In this document: positions 35,326 through 43,515 of the stretch, in pieces
Numbering within the stretch: the first letter of the stretch is position 1
How the letters are laid out: every line of letters starts with the position of its first letter
Assembly (NCBI GenBank): GCA_963711065.1
Contig: CAVQCO010000007.1
Location: forward strand, 496,001-560,000
Direction of reading: 5' to 3'
From: Bog-473 sp963711065
GTDB lineage: Bacteria > Actinomycetota > Acidimicrobiia > Acidimicrobiales > RAAP-2
DNA length: 64,000 bases
Translations under genes and position numbers: made by a program
Notes under the pieces: generated by a model
Database searches by the model: none
The model's input: the letters and a program-made list of their open reading frames with translations, nothing else
What the model was told of the DNA's origin: nothing

Positions 35326-36288
35326 ATGGCCCCGTGGCAGAGACGGAAGCGCAAGGATGCCCGGCTTGCGAGCTCATTGCGGGCACATGTCGAAACAATG
35401 TGGGCGATCGCCTGCACCCTCACCGGGGACGAGGCGACCGCCGGCGAGGTAGTCAAGGAGGTCGTTCGCGGAACGCTGCCCCAGCCGTACCGATCCCGCC
35501 AACGCGGACTGAGACTCGAGGTGGTGATCGCCACGACCGAGGCGGGCGCCGCTCGTGCGTTCAGTCCACTGGTTCGTCGGGCCAGATCCGGTGCCTACGC
35601 GGCCGCCCTCAGTCCCCGGGCCTCGGCCTTGAGGCGTGCCCTAAGCCGCCGAGTGTCGTGGGACGTTCAGGCCCCTTTGTGGGCGACCGAGGTCGAGGGT
35701 ATCGCCGAGTCAGACGTAGCGCACCGGCTGGGCCAGAGCCATCCGGGCAGGGAGGCTCGTCGAGTCGCCTTGCGCCTTGCCTACGTCGATCTTCGCAGGG
35801 ACCTCGATGTGAACTGTAGGGAGACCCTTAGAAACGTATTTGGCTCCTCAGCAGGCCTCGAGAGGCGCGCTGATGACTCACATCTGGGTTCATGCGCTCT
35901 GTGTCAAGCCGAGACGCAGTGGCTCACCGACCTTGGATCGGCTTTGCGCAGCGTGCCCCCGGCGATGCCCACCGAAGTCTGGGAGGAGGCACGACGGCTC
36001 GCCCTGGGAGACACGCGACGTCCGTCGCTCGAACCCCCCCGCTCCGACGGAGCTATCAAGACCGGCGATGCTATCTCGGCCCAACCGTGGCCCCCCGGAT
36101 GGACCCGAACAAGGGCCGTGGTCGTGCAGTCGGCGACCGATCAGGCGAAGGCAGCCGTCGGCGACGCCACCAATGGCTGTGAACCCGCGCTCGTCAGCCG
36201 CGCCGCTGAGGCTCAGAAGGTCAAGGCCGAGGAGGTTCAGGCACAGCAGGTTGCTCGGAAGGTGGTGGACCATGTCGTTCCTCGGTGA
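35326..36288 (+). CDS. Sigma-70-like protein with C-terminal zinc-finger-like segment (uncharacterised)
   Basis: A 320-residue protein. Residues about 20-50 (LRAHVETMWAIACTLTGDEATAGEVVKEVV) resemble ECF sigma region 2, and ESDVAHRLGQSHPGREARRVALRLAYVDLRRDL at about 125-160 resembles region 4. HLGSCALCQAETQWLTDLGSALRSVPP looks like an anti-sigma zinc finger (H...C..C). A charged, low-complexity tail ends the protein. The only in-frame start is ATG 35326, about 20 bases past the SD. The well-spaced GTG at 35310 is in another frame, so either the start region is mis-sequenced or a short leader precedes it. Function is inferred from weak resemblance only. Confidence 0.5.
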   Translation: MAPWQRRKRKDARLASSLRAHVETMWAIACTLTGDEATAGEVVKEVVRGTLPQPYRSRQRGLRLEVVIATTEAGAARAFSPLVRRARSGAYAAALSPRASALRRALSRRVSWDVQAPLWATEVEGIAESDVAHRLGQSHPGREARRVALRLAYVDLRRDLDVNCRETLRNVFGSSAGLERRADDSHLGSCALCQAETQWLTDLGSALRSVPPAMPTEVWEEARRLALGDTRRPSLEPPRSDGAIKTGDAISAQPWPPGWTRTRAVVVQSATDQAKAAVGDATNGCEPALVSRAAEAQKVKAEEVQAQQVARKVVDHVVPR

Positions 36289-36334
36289 CGCTTCGCGCAC
36301 CAGCTCGTGTGCCGAAGGCTGCATTTCGCCGAGA

Positions 36335-37618
36335 TTAAAGATGTTCGACGTTGTCTCCTTCGAGTGTGTGCCGCGTGTCGAGGACGTACCGTGCGTGCAT
36401 GGTGACGGCGTCGAGGTCGAACGCGTCGTGATCCGTCAGCAGTACAACCGCATCGGCCGAGGCGATCTCCTCGGGCGTGGCGTCGACCAGGGCGATGCCA
36501 CTCATGACGTCGGAGTCGAGAACGTGGGGATCGACCGCCCTCACCTCGGCACCATAGGACAGCAACTGCTTGGCCACCGTCGCCGAGGGAGCCTCCCGGG
36601 CGTCACCCGTGTTGCGCTTGTACGCCATCCCGAGCAACAGGACGCGGGTACCCCGCAGTGCTCTGCCATCTCGATTGAGGGCCTCGATGAGACGCCGCAC
36701 CACATAGTCCGGCATGTGCTCGTTGACGTCATTGGCCAGCTCGACGAAGCGGAACGACTTCCCGATCCGTCGCCTGACCCGCCACGACAAGTAGCTCGGG
36801 TCGATGGGCAGGCAATGACCCCCGACACCAGGCCCGGGGTGGAAGGGCATGAAGCCGAAGGGCTTGGAGGCCGCGGCACCGATTGCCTCCCATATGTCGA
36901 TGCCCAATTCAGCGGCGAATACGGCCAGTTCGTTGACCAGGGCGATGTTGACGTGCCGGAAGGTGTTTTCGAGCAGCTTCGTGAGCTCTGCCTCGTGGGT
37001 TCCCGACACCGGGACAGTGCGGTCGACCAGGGTCCGGTAAAAGCGATCGACCCGCTCCAGGGAGGCTGGGTTAATCCCCGAAACCACCTTGGGCGTGTTC
37101 GTCAGAGTCCAGACCTGGTTGCCGGGGTCGATGCGCTCGGGGCTGTATCCCACGAAGAAGTCTTCGCCCGCGATCAGGCCCGACCCCTCTTCGAGCATCG
37201 GCACCACGAATTCTTCCGTCGTGCCTGGATATGTGGTCGACTCCAACACCACGAGGGCACCCGGGCGGACGTACCGGGCCAGCGTGCGAGAGGCGGCCTC
37301 GATGAAGGAAAGATCTGGGCGACCTTCGGTCAAGGGTGTCGGCACCGTGACGATGGCAACATCGAACCCGCCGCACGAGCGACTCTCGGTGGATGCGTGA
37401 TACCGGCCCGTCTCCACTGCGGACTGCAGGTCCTCGCTGCTGATGTCGTCGATGAACGATTCGGCGGCATTGAGCTTCTTTATCCGCAGCTCGTCGGTGT
37501 CGAAGCCGACGACGTCATAGCCGACGACCACGCTTCGCATCGCCAACGGGAGTCCGACGTACCCTTGCCCGACGATGACGACCCGGGTGCGATCGCGTCG
37601 CCGAGGTCTTCCTGGCAT
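36335..37618 (-). CDS. Nucleotide-sugar 6-dehydrogenase (UDP-GlcNAc/ManNAc type, WbpA/WecC-like)
   Basis: A 427-residue NAD-dependent dehydrogenase. VVIVGQGYVGLPLAM is the NAD motif. VPTPLTEGRPDLSFIEAA, LESTTYPGTTEE, LLENTFRHVNIALVNELA and the catalytic-Cys segment GPGVGGHCLPIDPSYLSW identify the UDP-sugar dehydrogenase family, closest in pattern to WbpA-like enzymes making UDP-HexNAcA. LLGMAYKRNTGDAREAPS is in the C-terminal domain. ATG 37618 is used; the ORF upstream is not protein-like. It supplies a uronic-acid sugar donor for the polysaccharide island to its right. Confidence 0.9.
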   Translation of the reverse strand: MPGRPRRRDRTRVVIVGQGYVGLPLAMRSVVVGYDVVGFDTDELRIKKLNAAESFIDDISSEDLQSAVETGRYHASTESRSCGGFDVAIVTVPTPLTEGRPDLSFIEAASRTLARYVRPGALVVLESTTYPGTTEEFVVPMLEEGSGLIAGEDFFVGYSPERIDPGNQVWTLTNTPKVVSGINPASLERVDRFYRTLVDRTVPVSGTHEAELTKLLENTFRHVNIALVNELAVFAAELGIDIWEAIGAAASKPFGFMPFHPGPGVGGHCLPIDPSYLSWRVRRRIGKSFRFVELANDVNEHMPDYVVRRLIEALNRDGRALRGTRVLLLGMAYKRNTGDAREAPSATVAKQLLSYGAEVRAVDPHVLDSDVMSGIALVDATPEEIASADAVVLLTDHDAFDLDAVTMHARYVLDTRHTLEGDNVEHL

Positions 37619-37785
37619 GCGTGCATCGTGGCACAGCGTCTGCGTCGAACGGCACCCCCATGGGGGGTTTCCCTGCTGCCGATCCGGTGCGGCGAGGCCA
37701 GTTCCATCGTGTGGGGCAGGTTCAGTACCTGCCGGAACAGGAACATAGAGGTGTCCGTTCAGCAAGCAACGAAATTGGAGGCAAC

Positions 37786-38415
37786 ATGACGGCGTCAGTA
37801 GCGATCCAAGAACGTTCACGCCTTTTGCGAGAGGGTCTGGAGTTGATTCTCGATCCAGAGCCCGAGATCGGACTGGTCGGTAGCGTGGTGGCCGGGGAGG
37901 CACTGTTCGCCCTCTGCGAGAAGACGACGCCCTCGGTCGTGCTCCTCGAAGTTGATGTGCGGGAATGGGATCCGTGCCGGCTCGCCTACCGCCTTCAACG
38001 GGTGTGGCCGTCCTTGAGCTTCGTCGGCTTGTACCGTCGTGACGGGGAGGCCGTGACGAGAGCCCGCCGGTGCGGTTTTCGACGCCTGGTCTCTCTTCAA
38101 GCCAATGCCCGCGAGCTCGTCGGTGAGCTCACGGCCGCTCCGGCGCCCTCCGCGATCCGGCCATTGGCTACCACGACGCCGGCCGCGCGCCAGCTCACCG
38201 CCCGCGAGATCCAGGTCCTGCAGTTCATCGGGGCGGGGTGCACCTCGAGGCAGATCGGGGACCATATGAGGGTCAGTCACAAGACGGTCGAGAACCACAA
38301 ACAGCGGATATTCGGCAAGCTCGGGGTCCAGAATCAGGCACATGCCGTATCGGTGGCCTTCCGCAAGGGATACCTTCGGCCCGAGGACGTGCGTACCCTC
38401 GCTGACGCGCAATGA
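37786..38415 (+). CDS. LuxR-family regulator with degenerate receiver
   Basis: A 209-residue protein. The N-terminal half follows a receiver fold (SVAIQERSRLLREGLELIL..., PSVVLLEVDV) but the phospho-acceptor position reads Glu, and the C-terminal switch Lys is absent. The HTH is complete: LTAREIQVLQFIGAGCTSRQIGDHMRVSHKTVENHKQRIFGKLGV. ATG 37786 has GGAGG 7-11 bases upstream. It ends in an ATGA overlap with the next LuxR gene, so the two are co-translated. Confidence 0.85.
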   Translation: MTASVAIQERSRLLREGLELILDPEPEIGLVGSVVAGEALFALCEKTTPSVVLLEVDVREWDPCRLAYRLQRVWPSLSFVGLYRRDGEAVTRARRCGFRRLVSLQANARELVGELTAAPAPSAIRPLATTTPAARQLTAREIQVLQFIGAGCTSRQIGDHMRVSHKTVENHKQRIFGKLGVQNQAHAVSVAFRKGYLRPEDVRTLADAQ

Positions 38416-39194
38416 CCAGGACCAATGGCGCCATACGGACTCGCCCACGGGTGATCGGCCGGCCGTCAGCTGCTGAGATTCTCGGAGACGACAATGGCGG
38501 CCCGGGCGGTCACCATGCCGTATCAGTGGTGGTCGCCCATGAGGATTCCCTGCCCCGTGACATCATCGCCCGCGCCTGTGCTCAGCGTCACAACCTGAGA
38601 GTCGTCGGACGTATCGCCACCGGTGGCGAGATCATGACGAGTTGCCTCCCGTCCCCACCGCACGTCGTCGTCGCCAGCGACTCCATCTCCGGGCAATTCG
38701 ACGACGTGGTCGACGCCCTGCTTGCCGTCGGGACCAGGGTCGTCGTGATCTGTACGAACCCATCGTTGGAGCGGGTGATTCACCTTCTCGAGTTGGGAGT
38801 CCATGGCGTAATGCTCGATGACAGCTCGCCTCTGGAGATCGCAACCGGAGTTCAGGCGGTGGCACGAGGTGGAATGGCTCTCAACCCCACGGTTGCCGTC
38901 ACGCTGGTGCAGCATTGGTCCAGGCTCAGGCAGGATCTGGCTCGCAGCGACGGCCGGATCGGACGGTCCCTCACACCCCGCGAGTCCGAGGTGTTGGAAG
39001 CAATGGTCGAAGGATTGTCCACCAAGGCCATTGCACGCCGGCTGGGCGTGGCGTACAAGACCGTCGAGAACCACAAGATCAGGGTCTTCGAGAAGCTGCA
39101 GGTCCGAACCCACGCCCAGGCGGTGAGCGTGGCCATCGAACACCAGCTGGTGCTGATCCGTCCGGACGAGCCCACGGATGGAGTCGCCCTGTAA
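38412..39194 (+). CDS. LuxR-family regulator with degenerate receiver (second of a pair)
   Basis: A 260-residue protein. A roughly 35-residue Gly/Arg-rich N-tail precedes a receiver-like domain (VSVVVAHEDSLPRDIIARACAQ..., PHVVVASDSISG) that lacks the conserved switch Lys. The HTH is SLTPRESEVLEAMVEGLSTKAIARRLGVAYKTVENHKIRVFEKL. It is closest to the 33.8-kb regulator in layout and starts by ATGA overlap with the preceding LuxR gene. Two such proteins could act as a heteromer; that is inference. Confidence 0.85.
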   Translation: MTRTNGAIRTRPRVIGRPSAAEILGDDNGGPGGHHAVSVVVAHEDSLPRDIIARACAQRHNLRVVGRIATGGEIMTSCLPSPPHVVVASDSISGQFDDVVDALLAVGTRVVVICTNPSLERVIHLLELGVHGVMLDDSSPLEIATGVQAVARGGMALNPTVAVTLVQHWSRLRQDLARSDGRIGRSLTPRESEVLEAMVEGLSTKAIARRLGVAYKTVENHKIRVFEKLQVRTHAQAVSVAIEHQLVLIRPDEPTDGVAL

Positions 39195-39640
39195 GGCGCT
39201 CGTGTGCTCTCGTAACCGGTGGTGCGGGCTCATCGGGTCACACGTGGTCCAGGGTCTGTTGCGTTGGCGAGAGGCGATGCTCCCACCATCCACGGAGCTG
39301 GCGAGCAAACACGGAGCTTCATCTATACGCCACATGTGGTCCGGGCCAACCTTGCGGCAATACCTGCTCCGGGGGAACGCTGCAGCGGGAACTTCTACAG
39401 CGTCTCGGAGGTAAGCGATGGTCGTTGTTCGAACTGTTCGAGGCGGTGGAGAAGCGCTCGTTGGTCCGCCTGGAGCCGCGGTTCACGTCGCATCGATCCG
39501 GTGATGTCCGCGACAGCGAGGCCGACATCACTGAGGCCCGACGCGACCTCGGCTACGTTCCCATCGTCGGCTTGCATGCTGGCCCTCGCGAGACGATCGA
39601 ATGGCAGAGTCATTGGCTCGAGCTGACAGGGCTTGAACCG
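39195..39640 (+). pseudogene. Decayed NAD-dependent nucleotide-sugar epimerase (GalE-like)
   Basis: Pieces of a UDP-glucose 4-epimerase-type protein appear in different frames: CALVTGGAG plus IGSHVVQGLL (NAD motif, one base missing between), then GAGEQTRSFIYTPHVVRANLAA, NFYSVSE, WSLFELFEAVEK, and finally HRSGDVRDSEADITEARRDLGYVPIVGL...ETIEWQ. The catalytic YxxxK core is deleted. It is clearly a dead gene at the left edge of the polysaccharide island. Confidence 0.7.
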
Positions 39641-39769
39641 TCGATCCGACCCTTGGGGGTCTTAGACCCTGCATTGGTTGCCCTGGCCCATGGTAGGAAC
39701 GCGCAATGGGCGCCTCGAATGGATCTTGGGTTCGTACGAGTGTCGATGTCCATCCGGCGCCAGCTGGCG

Positions 39770-40664
39770 CCGCCCGTACTATCACTATTGGTTCGAGGGG
39801 CGCCGGCAGCTCGAGCGGCCGTTTGACGAGGTGTTGTAGTCGGGCGAGCCAGAGTTCCTATTTTGCTTGTGCTGGGCCAACGACACTTGGACCAGACGGT
39901 GGGAAGGAGGAGACGACAACGTCCTACTCCACCAGACCTACTCGGCAGCGGACAACCTCAGACACGTCCGGTAGCTGGTCGAGGCGTTCACCGATCCGCG
40001 ATATGCCCGGGTGCAGGGTCGCCCGTTGTTTCTCGTGTACCGGGTGAGCGACCTGCCCGACCCTCGGAGGACAGCGGATGTCTGGCGTCGCGAGTCGATG
40101 CGGCTCGGTGCCGGCGACCCATACCTATTCAGTGTCCACAATTTCGATGCTGATCGCGTTGACCCACGACCGTTCGGATTCGACGCCGCGGTCACCTTCG
40201 CACCCGACTGGCGAAGGTTGGGCCCCGCCGTGCAAGAAACGGCGAGACAGCGTGCCCTGCGAAAGGCATTCAGCCAGCGCAGCGCGTACCGGACCAACCG
40301 GTTGCATGATCACCGATCGCTTGTCGAGCCAGTACTGAGATCTCCTCGGGCCGCCTACACGACGTACCCAAGCGTGTGTCCCGGCTTCGCCCGTTCCCTC
40401 GCCGGCCCAACGGTGGTGCAACGGTGTCACCCTCGCTCTGCGAGTGGTGGGTTCGAGAGGCTTTGCTGCAGCTTGGGGCTTCGCGATGCCGAGAAGGATC
40501 TGGTCTTCGCCAATGCCTGGAACGAGTGGGGTGAGGGGAATTACCTCGAGTCTTGCCAACGTTGGGGACGGGGGTACCTCAAAGCACATGAGCGCGCCAC
40601 CAATGAAGCCCTGAGGCGGAAGGGATCGATCCCTGCTAGCTCCGCGTCTCTGGATCCATCGTAG
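39770..40664 (+). pseudogene. Decayed WbsX-like glycosyl hydrolase/transferase
   Basis: It matches the intact protein encoded at 58202-59542 along its length: YHYWFEGRRQLERPFDEVL, FCLCWAND.WTRRWEG, RPLFLVYRVSDLPDPRRTADVWRRES, DLVFANAWNEWGEGNYLESCQRWG. The N-terminal third is missing and two TAG stops interrupt the frame (39837-39839 and 39972-39974, the latter at a Trp of the intact copy). It lies 12 bases before a GT4 gene, the same order as the intact pair. Confidence 0.8.
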
Positions 40665-40675
40665 GAGGGCACACG

Positions 40676-41914
40676 ATGGCTGAGTTGGTGTTCCTTTCGC
40701 CGCACCTCCCGCATCGCCGCATCGCCCACGCGGGCGGCCAATTCTCGTGGGCCTGGCTATCTGCGCTTAGCGCCTGCAACCGAGTGCACCTGGTCACACC
40801 GGCCAGTCTCGAGAACGCCTCGGCGCCGAGGGACCTACCTCCGGGTGTGGAAGTAACCATGGTACCGGTTGGTCCCCCACCGCACCCGTGGGCTGCTCGG
40901 TTCCACGACGCCCGGACCGGTGGCATTACGCCGGGGATTGCCTCCCTCGCTGCATTCAGGTCTTCTCCTGCGTTCGCGGACGCAGTGGCATCCGCGGACC
41001 TAGTGGAGATCCACTGGCAACACCTTCTTCCGTTGGCCAACGACGTCCGTGACCTGAGGCCCGAGGTGCCGATCACGGCGTTCGTCCATGACGTGATGAC
41101 CCAGAAGGCACAGCGCGAAGCCAGATCGGCCCGCCATTTCAAGACCCGCATCGCATCGATGGTACGAGCCCGCCGAGCCCTGGTCGTCGAACCGCGCCTG
41201 TTGGCTGAAGTCGATCAGATCTTCACGTTCACGCATAAGGACCGTGATCTGCTTTCGGGAATGGGGGTGACTCGGCCCGTGCAGGTGGTCGATCCAAACG
41301 TCCAAGTTCCCGAGCGACCTGCTTCTGGGAGCGAGCGGCCTGTGGTGGCGTTCACTGGAGCTATGTCGCGATCGACGAACGCCGAGTCCATCGCCTGGTT
41401 CCTTGCCCGGGTGTGGCCGCGGGTGTTGTCCGAGATGGCTGGTGCCACACTGATCGTCGGCGGTGCCGACCCGCCGCAATGGCTCTGGCAACAGCGCAGC
41501 TCGTCGGTGGTCGTGACCGGATATGTTGACGATTTCGACGAGATCTATCGGAGTGCCTCGTTGTTCGTGGCCCCGCTTACCCTCGGCTCGGGCATCAAGT
41601 TCAAGGTGCTCGACGCGATGGCCTACGGTCTGGCGGTCGTCGCCACACCCATCGCTGCCGAGGGCATTGTCGAAGAGGCCGGCCGCGGCTCCTTCGCGGC
41701 GATTACTGCGGATCCCTGCCAGATGGCGGAAAGGATCGTGTTTAGCCTGCGCCATCCGGATTACCGCTCGGCAGTTGGCGACAGAGCCCGATCGTGGGTG
41801 CACTCGCGATTCGATTTTGAACGCTCGGTGTCCCGCGCTCTCCAGGTCTACCAACGGCTCTGCTCAGTCCCAACGGGATCGGCAGGGCCCCTGGTCATTC
41901 GTGATCGCTCATGA
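40676..41914 (+). CDS. Glycosyltransferase family 4-like
   Basis: A 412-residue GT-B protein. The N-terminal domain starts AELVFLSPHLPHRRIAHAGGQFSWAWL. In the C-terminal domain VVAFTGAMSRSTNAESIAWFL, GGADPPQWL and LGSGIKFKVLDAMAYGLAVVATPIAAEGI give the nucleotide-sugar-binding region. ATG 40676 follows TAGGAGGG. It is the paralogue of the GT at 59553-60773 and retains an ATGA overlap with a now truncated downstream GT. Confidence 0.88.
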   Translation: MAELVFLSPHLPHRRIAHAGGQFSWAWLSALSACNRVHLVTPASLENASAPRDLPPGVEVTMVPVGPPPHPWAARFHDARTGGITPGIASLAAFRSSPAFADAVASADLVEIHWQHLLPLANDVRDLRPEVPITAFVHDVMTQKAQREARSARHFKTRIASMVRARRALVVEPRLLAEVDQIFTFTHKDRDLLSGMGVTRPVQVVDPNVQVPERPASGSERPVVAFTGAMSRSTNAESIAWFLARVWPRVLSEMAGATLIVGGADPPQWLWQQRSSSVVVTGYVDDFDEIYRSASLFVAPLTLGSGIKFKVLDAMAYGLAVVATPIAAEGIVEEAGRGSFAAITADPCQMAERIVFSLRHPDYRSAVGDRARSWVHSRFDFERSVSRALQVYQRLCSVPTGSAGPLVIRDRS

Positions 41915-42012
41915 AGAGTTCCCGACAGAACACCCTCATCATCGTCACCCAGATCCTCGACCCCGCTGACTCGGTCCTCGGATTACCTCTGGGCCGGCTA
42001 GATCAACGGTGA
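41911..42012 (+). pseudogene. N-terminal relic of a GT4 glycosyltransferase
   Basis: A 33-codon ORF overlapping the previous stop by ATGA. TLIIVTQILDPADSVLGLPLGRL matches the N-terminal motif of GT4 proteins like that at 61990 (FNLATDEKDPILGF). After this the homology stops. The rest of the gap to 42162 shows nothing. Confidence 0.5.
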
Positions 42013-42162
42013 TCGGGGGCATCGGCGCAGTCGTCGATGACATCGATGTCGATGACCGAAACGACATACACGCTGGTGCGAACGTGGGTGAGACACAGCA
42101 GGTTGTCCCGGCCGAGATCGAACCCCTCGCCCCTCAGTCTTTTCGGACGGGACGTGGGCTGT

Positions 42163-43281
42163 CTACTCTTCCCGTCTCGGCGACCCAATGAGGCGTCGCC
42201 CCCGACGCTGGGGCGCTCCAGTGCACGAGCGGTGAGCGGCGGGTGCCGCTGAGCGCCACCTGCGCAAGGCGGCCAGGTTCCGCCCAGCGAGGCCGCCGAG
42301 CAACCTCGGTGATTGCCGCGGCAGAGCCCTGACCGACGCTGCCAACAGACGATAGGAGAGCGATGTTGGTTCGAGTCGACCGAGCGTGTAGGCACTGGCG
42401 AGTGGCAGCACCGGGATACCCGCCCTGCGAGCCTTGGCCGAGAGGAGCTGCTCATTCAAGACGCTCTGGACCTTTCCGCAAAGGTCATCCCACGAGTCGG
42501 CGGTAGCGGGTCGGTGACGGTACCAGTGGTCGGTGAGTGCCGTTCCGACGCCGGTGAGCCACTCTGTGAGGTATTCGATCTGAGCGTCGTCGAGAGGTCC
42601 ATCGGCCCGCAGTAGTGGCCCTTCGGCCACCGAGTGATTCACAACTGCTGCAAGCTCCGTAGTCCCGACCGTCACGAGGTCTCCGAGCCGTGTGAGAGAC
42701 GTGCCGGCGACCAATAGGAAGTTTGAGCAGACCCAAGAGTCGATCGTGAGCTCGAACGCCTTCGAAGCTGTGGGATACCCGTTGATCCGGCCAGCAAGGG
42801 CACCGGTCGCCACGACAGCGTCAAGCGTGCCGCCGTCGACAAGGTGCAGCAAGGACTGTCGGTGTGACTGGTAACGGTCGTAACGGTCGTTGGCAAGGAT
42901 CCAGCATGAGGGGATGCCAGAGGCCAGGACATGGTCGATGCCCCGCTGGAGACCCGAGAATTCACGCGCCGAGTTGTCGCCAGGCACGAGCTCGAAACCT
43001 TCTTCCCCAGCCCACTCCATGCCAGTGCCGCGGTTGTCGACCAGTACGAGCTGAGCGCGAGGTGCGATCGATCCGAGCTGACTGGCAATCTCGCGCGCCG
43101 CTCGGCGCGCCGATGCCGGATCCCAAGCCAAGAGAACGGCACCAACCGGATGCCGGGTACATCGGCTCCGATCACCGGCGTCACCGGCAGCGCGCTCCAA
43201 CCATTTGGCGGTCCAGGTTGCCAGTCGCCGCGTGACGCTCCGACTCACCTCGCCATTAGATCCGGCCGTTCCGCAGCGCAC
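42163..43281 (-). CDS. Putative glycosyltransferase, GT2-like (uncertain)
   Basis: A 372-residue soluble protein of a family I do not recognise firmly. GAVLLAWDPASARRAAREIASQL, LVLVDNRGTG and VPGDNSAREFSGLQRGIDHVL have the beta-alpha-beta order and acidic pattern of GT-A enzymes working on cell-surface glycans. SCWILANDRYDRYQSH may hold the metal-binding acid. A Pro/Arg-rich tail ends it. GTG 43281 is the longest start; GTG 43248 is possible. It is the only leftward gene in this part of the island. Confidence 0.5.
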   Translation of the reverse strand: MRCGTAGSNGEVSRSVTRRLATWTAKWLERAAGDAGDRSRCTRHPVGAVLLAWDPASARRAAREIASQLGSIAPRAQLVLVDNRGTGMEWAGEEGFELVPGDNSAREFSGLQRGIDHVLASGIPSCWILANDRYDRYQSHRQSLLHLVDGGTLDAVVATGALAGRINGYPTASKAFELTIDSWVCSNFLLVAGTSLTRLGDLVTVGTTELAAVVNHSVAEGPLLRADGPLDDAQIEYLTEWLTGVGTALTDHWYRHRPATADSWDDLCGKVQSVLNEQLLSAKARRAGIPVLPLASAYTLGRLEPTSLSYRLLAASVRALPRQSPRLLGGLAGRNLAALRRWRSAAPAAHRSCTGAPQRRGRRLIGSPRREE

Positions 43282-43287
43282 ACCGGG

Positions 43288-43322
43288 AGATTCCCCCTAG
43301 CCTCTGACCCCCGGGGGAATCT
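43288..43322. repeat. Perfect 10-bp inverted repeat
   Basis: AGATTCCCCC (43288-43297) and GGGGGAATCT (43313-43322) are exact reverse complements with a 15-base spacer. The repeat sits just upstream of the leftward GT2-like gene. No U-run follows on either strand, so an operator is likelier than a terminator. Confidence 0.6.
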
Positions 43323-43515
43323 GCCAGCGCACCCGCGCGACCATCTATTGGCTAGAGCATTCTGACGTGGCTGGAGCGGATCTCGTCGAGCAGGTTCCCT
43401 TGCGGCCGTTCATGCTGACCTGACGGCCGACCGCGTCGGTGGACCTCGTGCCAGCCGGAGGTCGGACTGGTCCTCCCGACCAGCGGCGCTCGTGTCCCGG
43501 TCGTATCGTCGGCGC

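Noticed and set aside
35310..35819. Separate small gene starting at GTG 35310 with a strong SD
   Set aside because: The protein soon becomes Arg/Gly/Pro-rich without any motif; the conserved protein is in the next frame. Recorded as an open start problem rather than a gene.
39837..39974. Two in-frame TAG codons in the WbsX-like copy as possible recoding (pyrrolysine or suppression)
   Set aside because: The copy also lacks its N-terminal third, and the gene behind it is separately preserved; the intact paralogue has ordinary codons there. Simple decay explains it.
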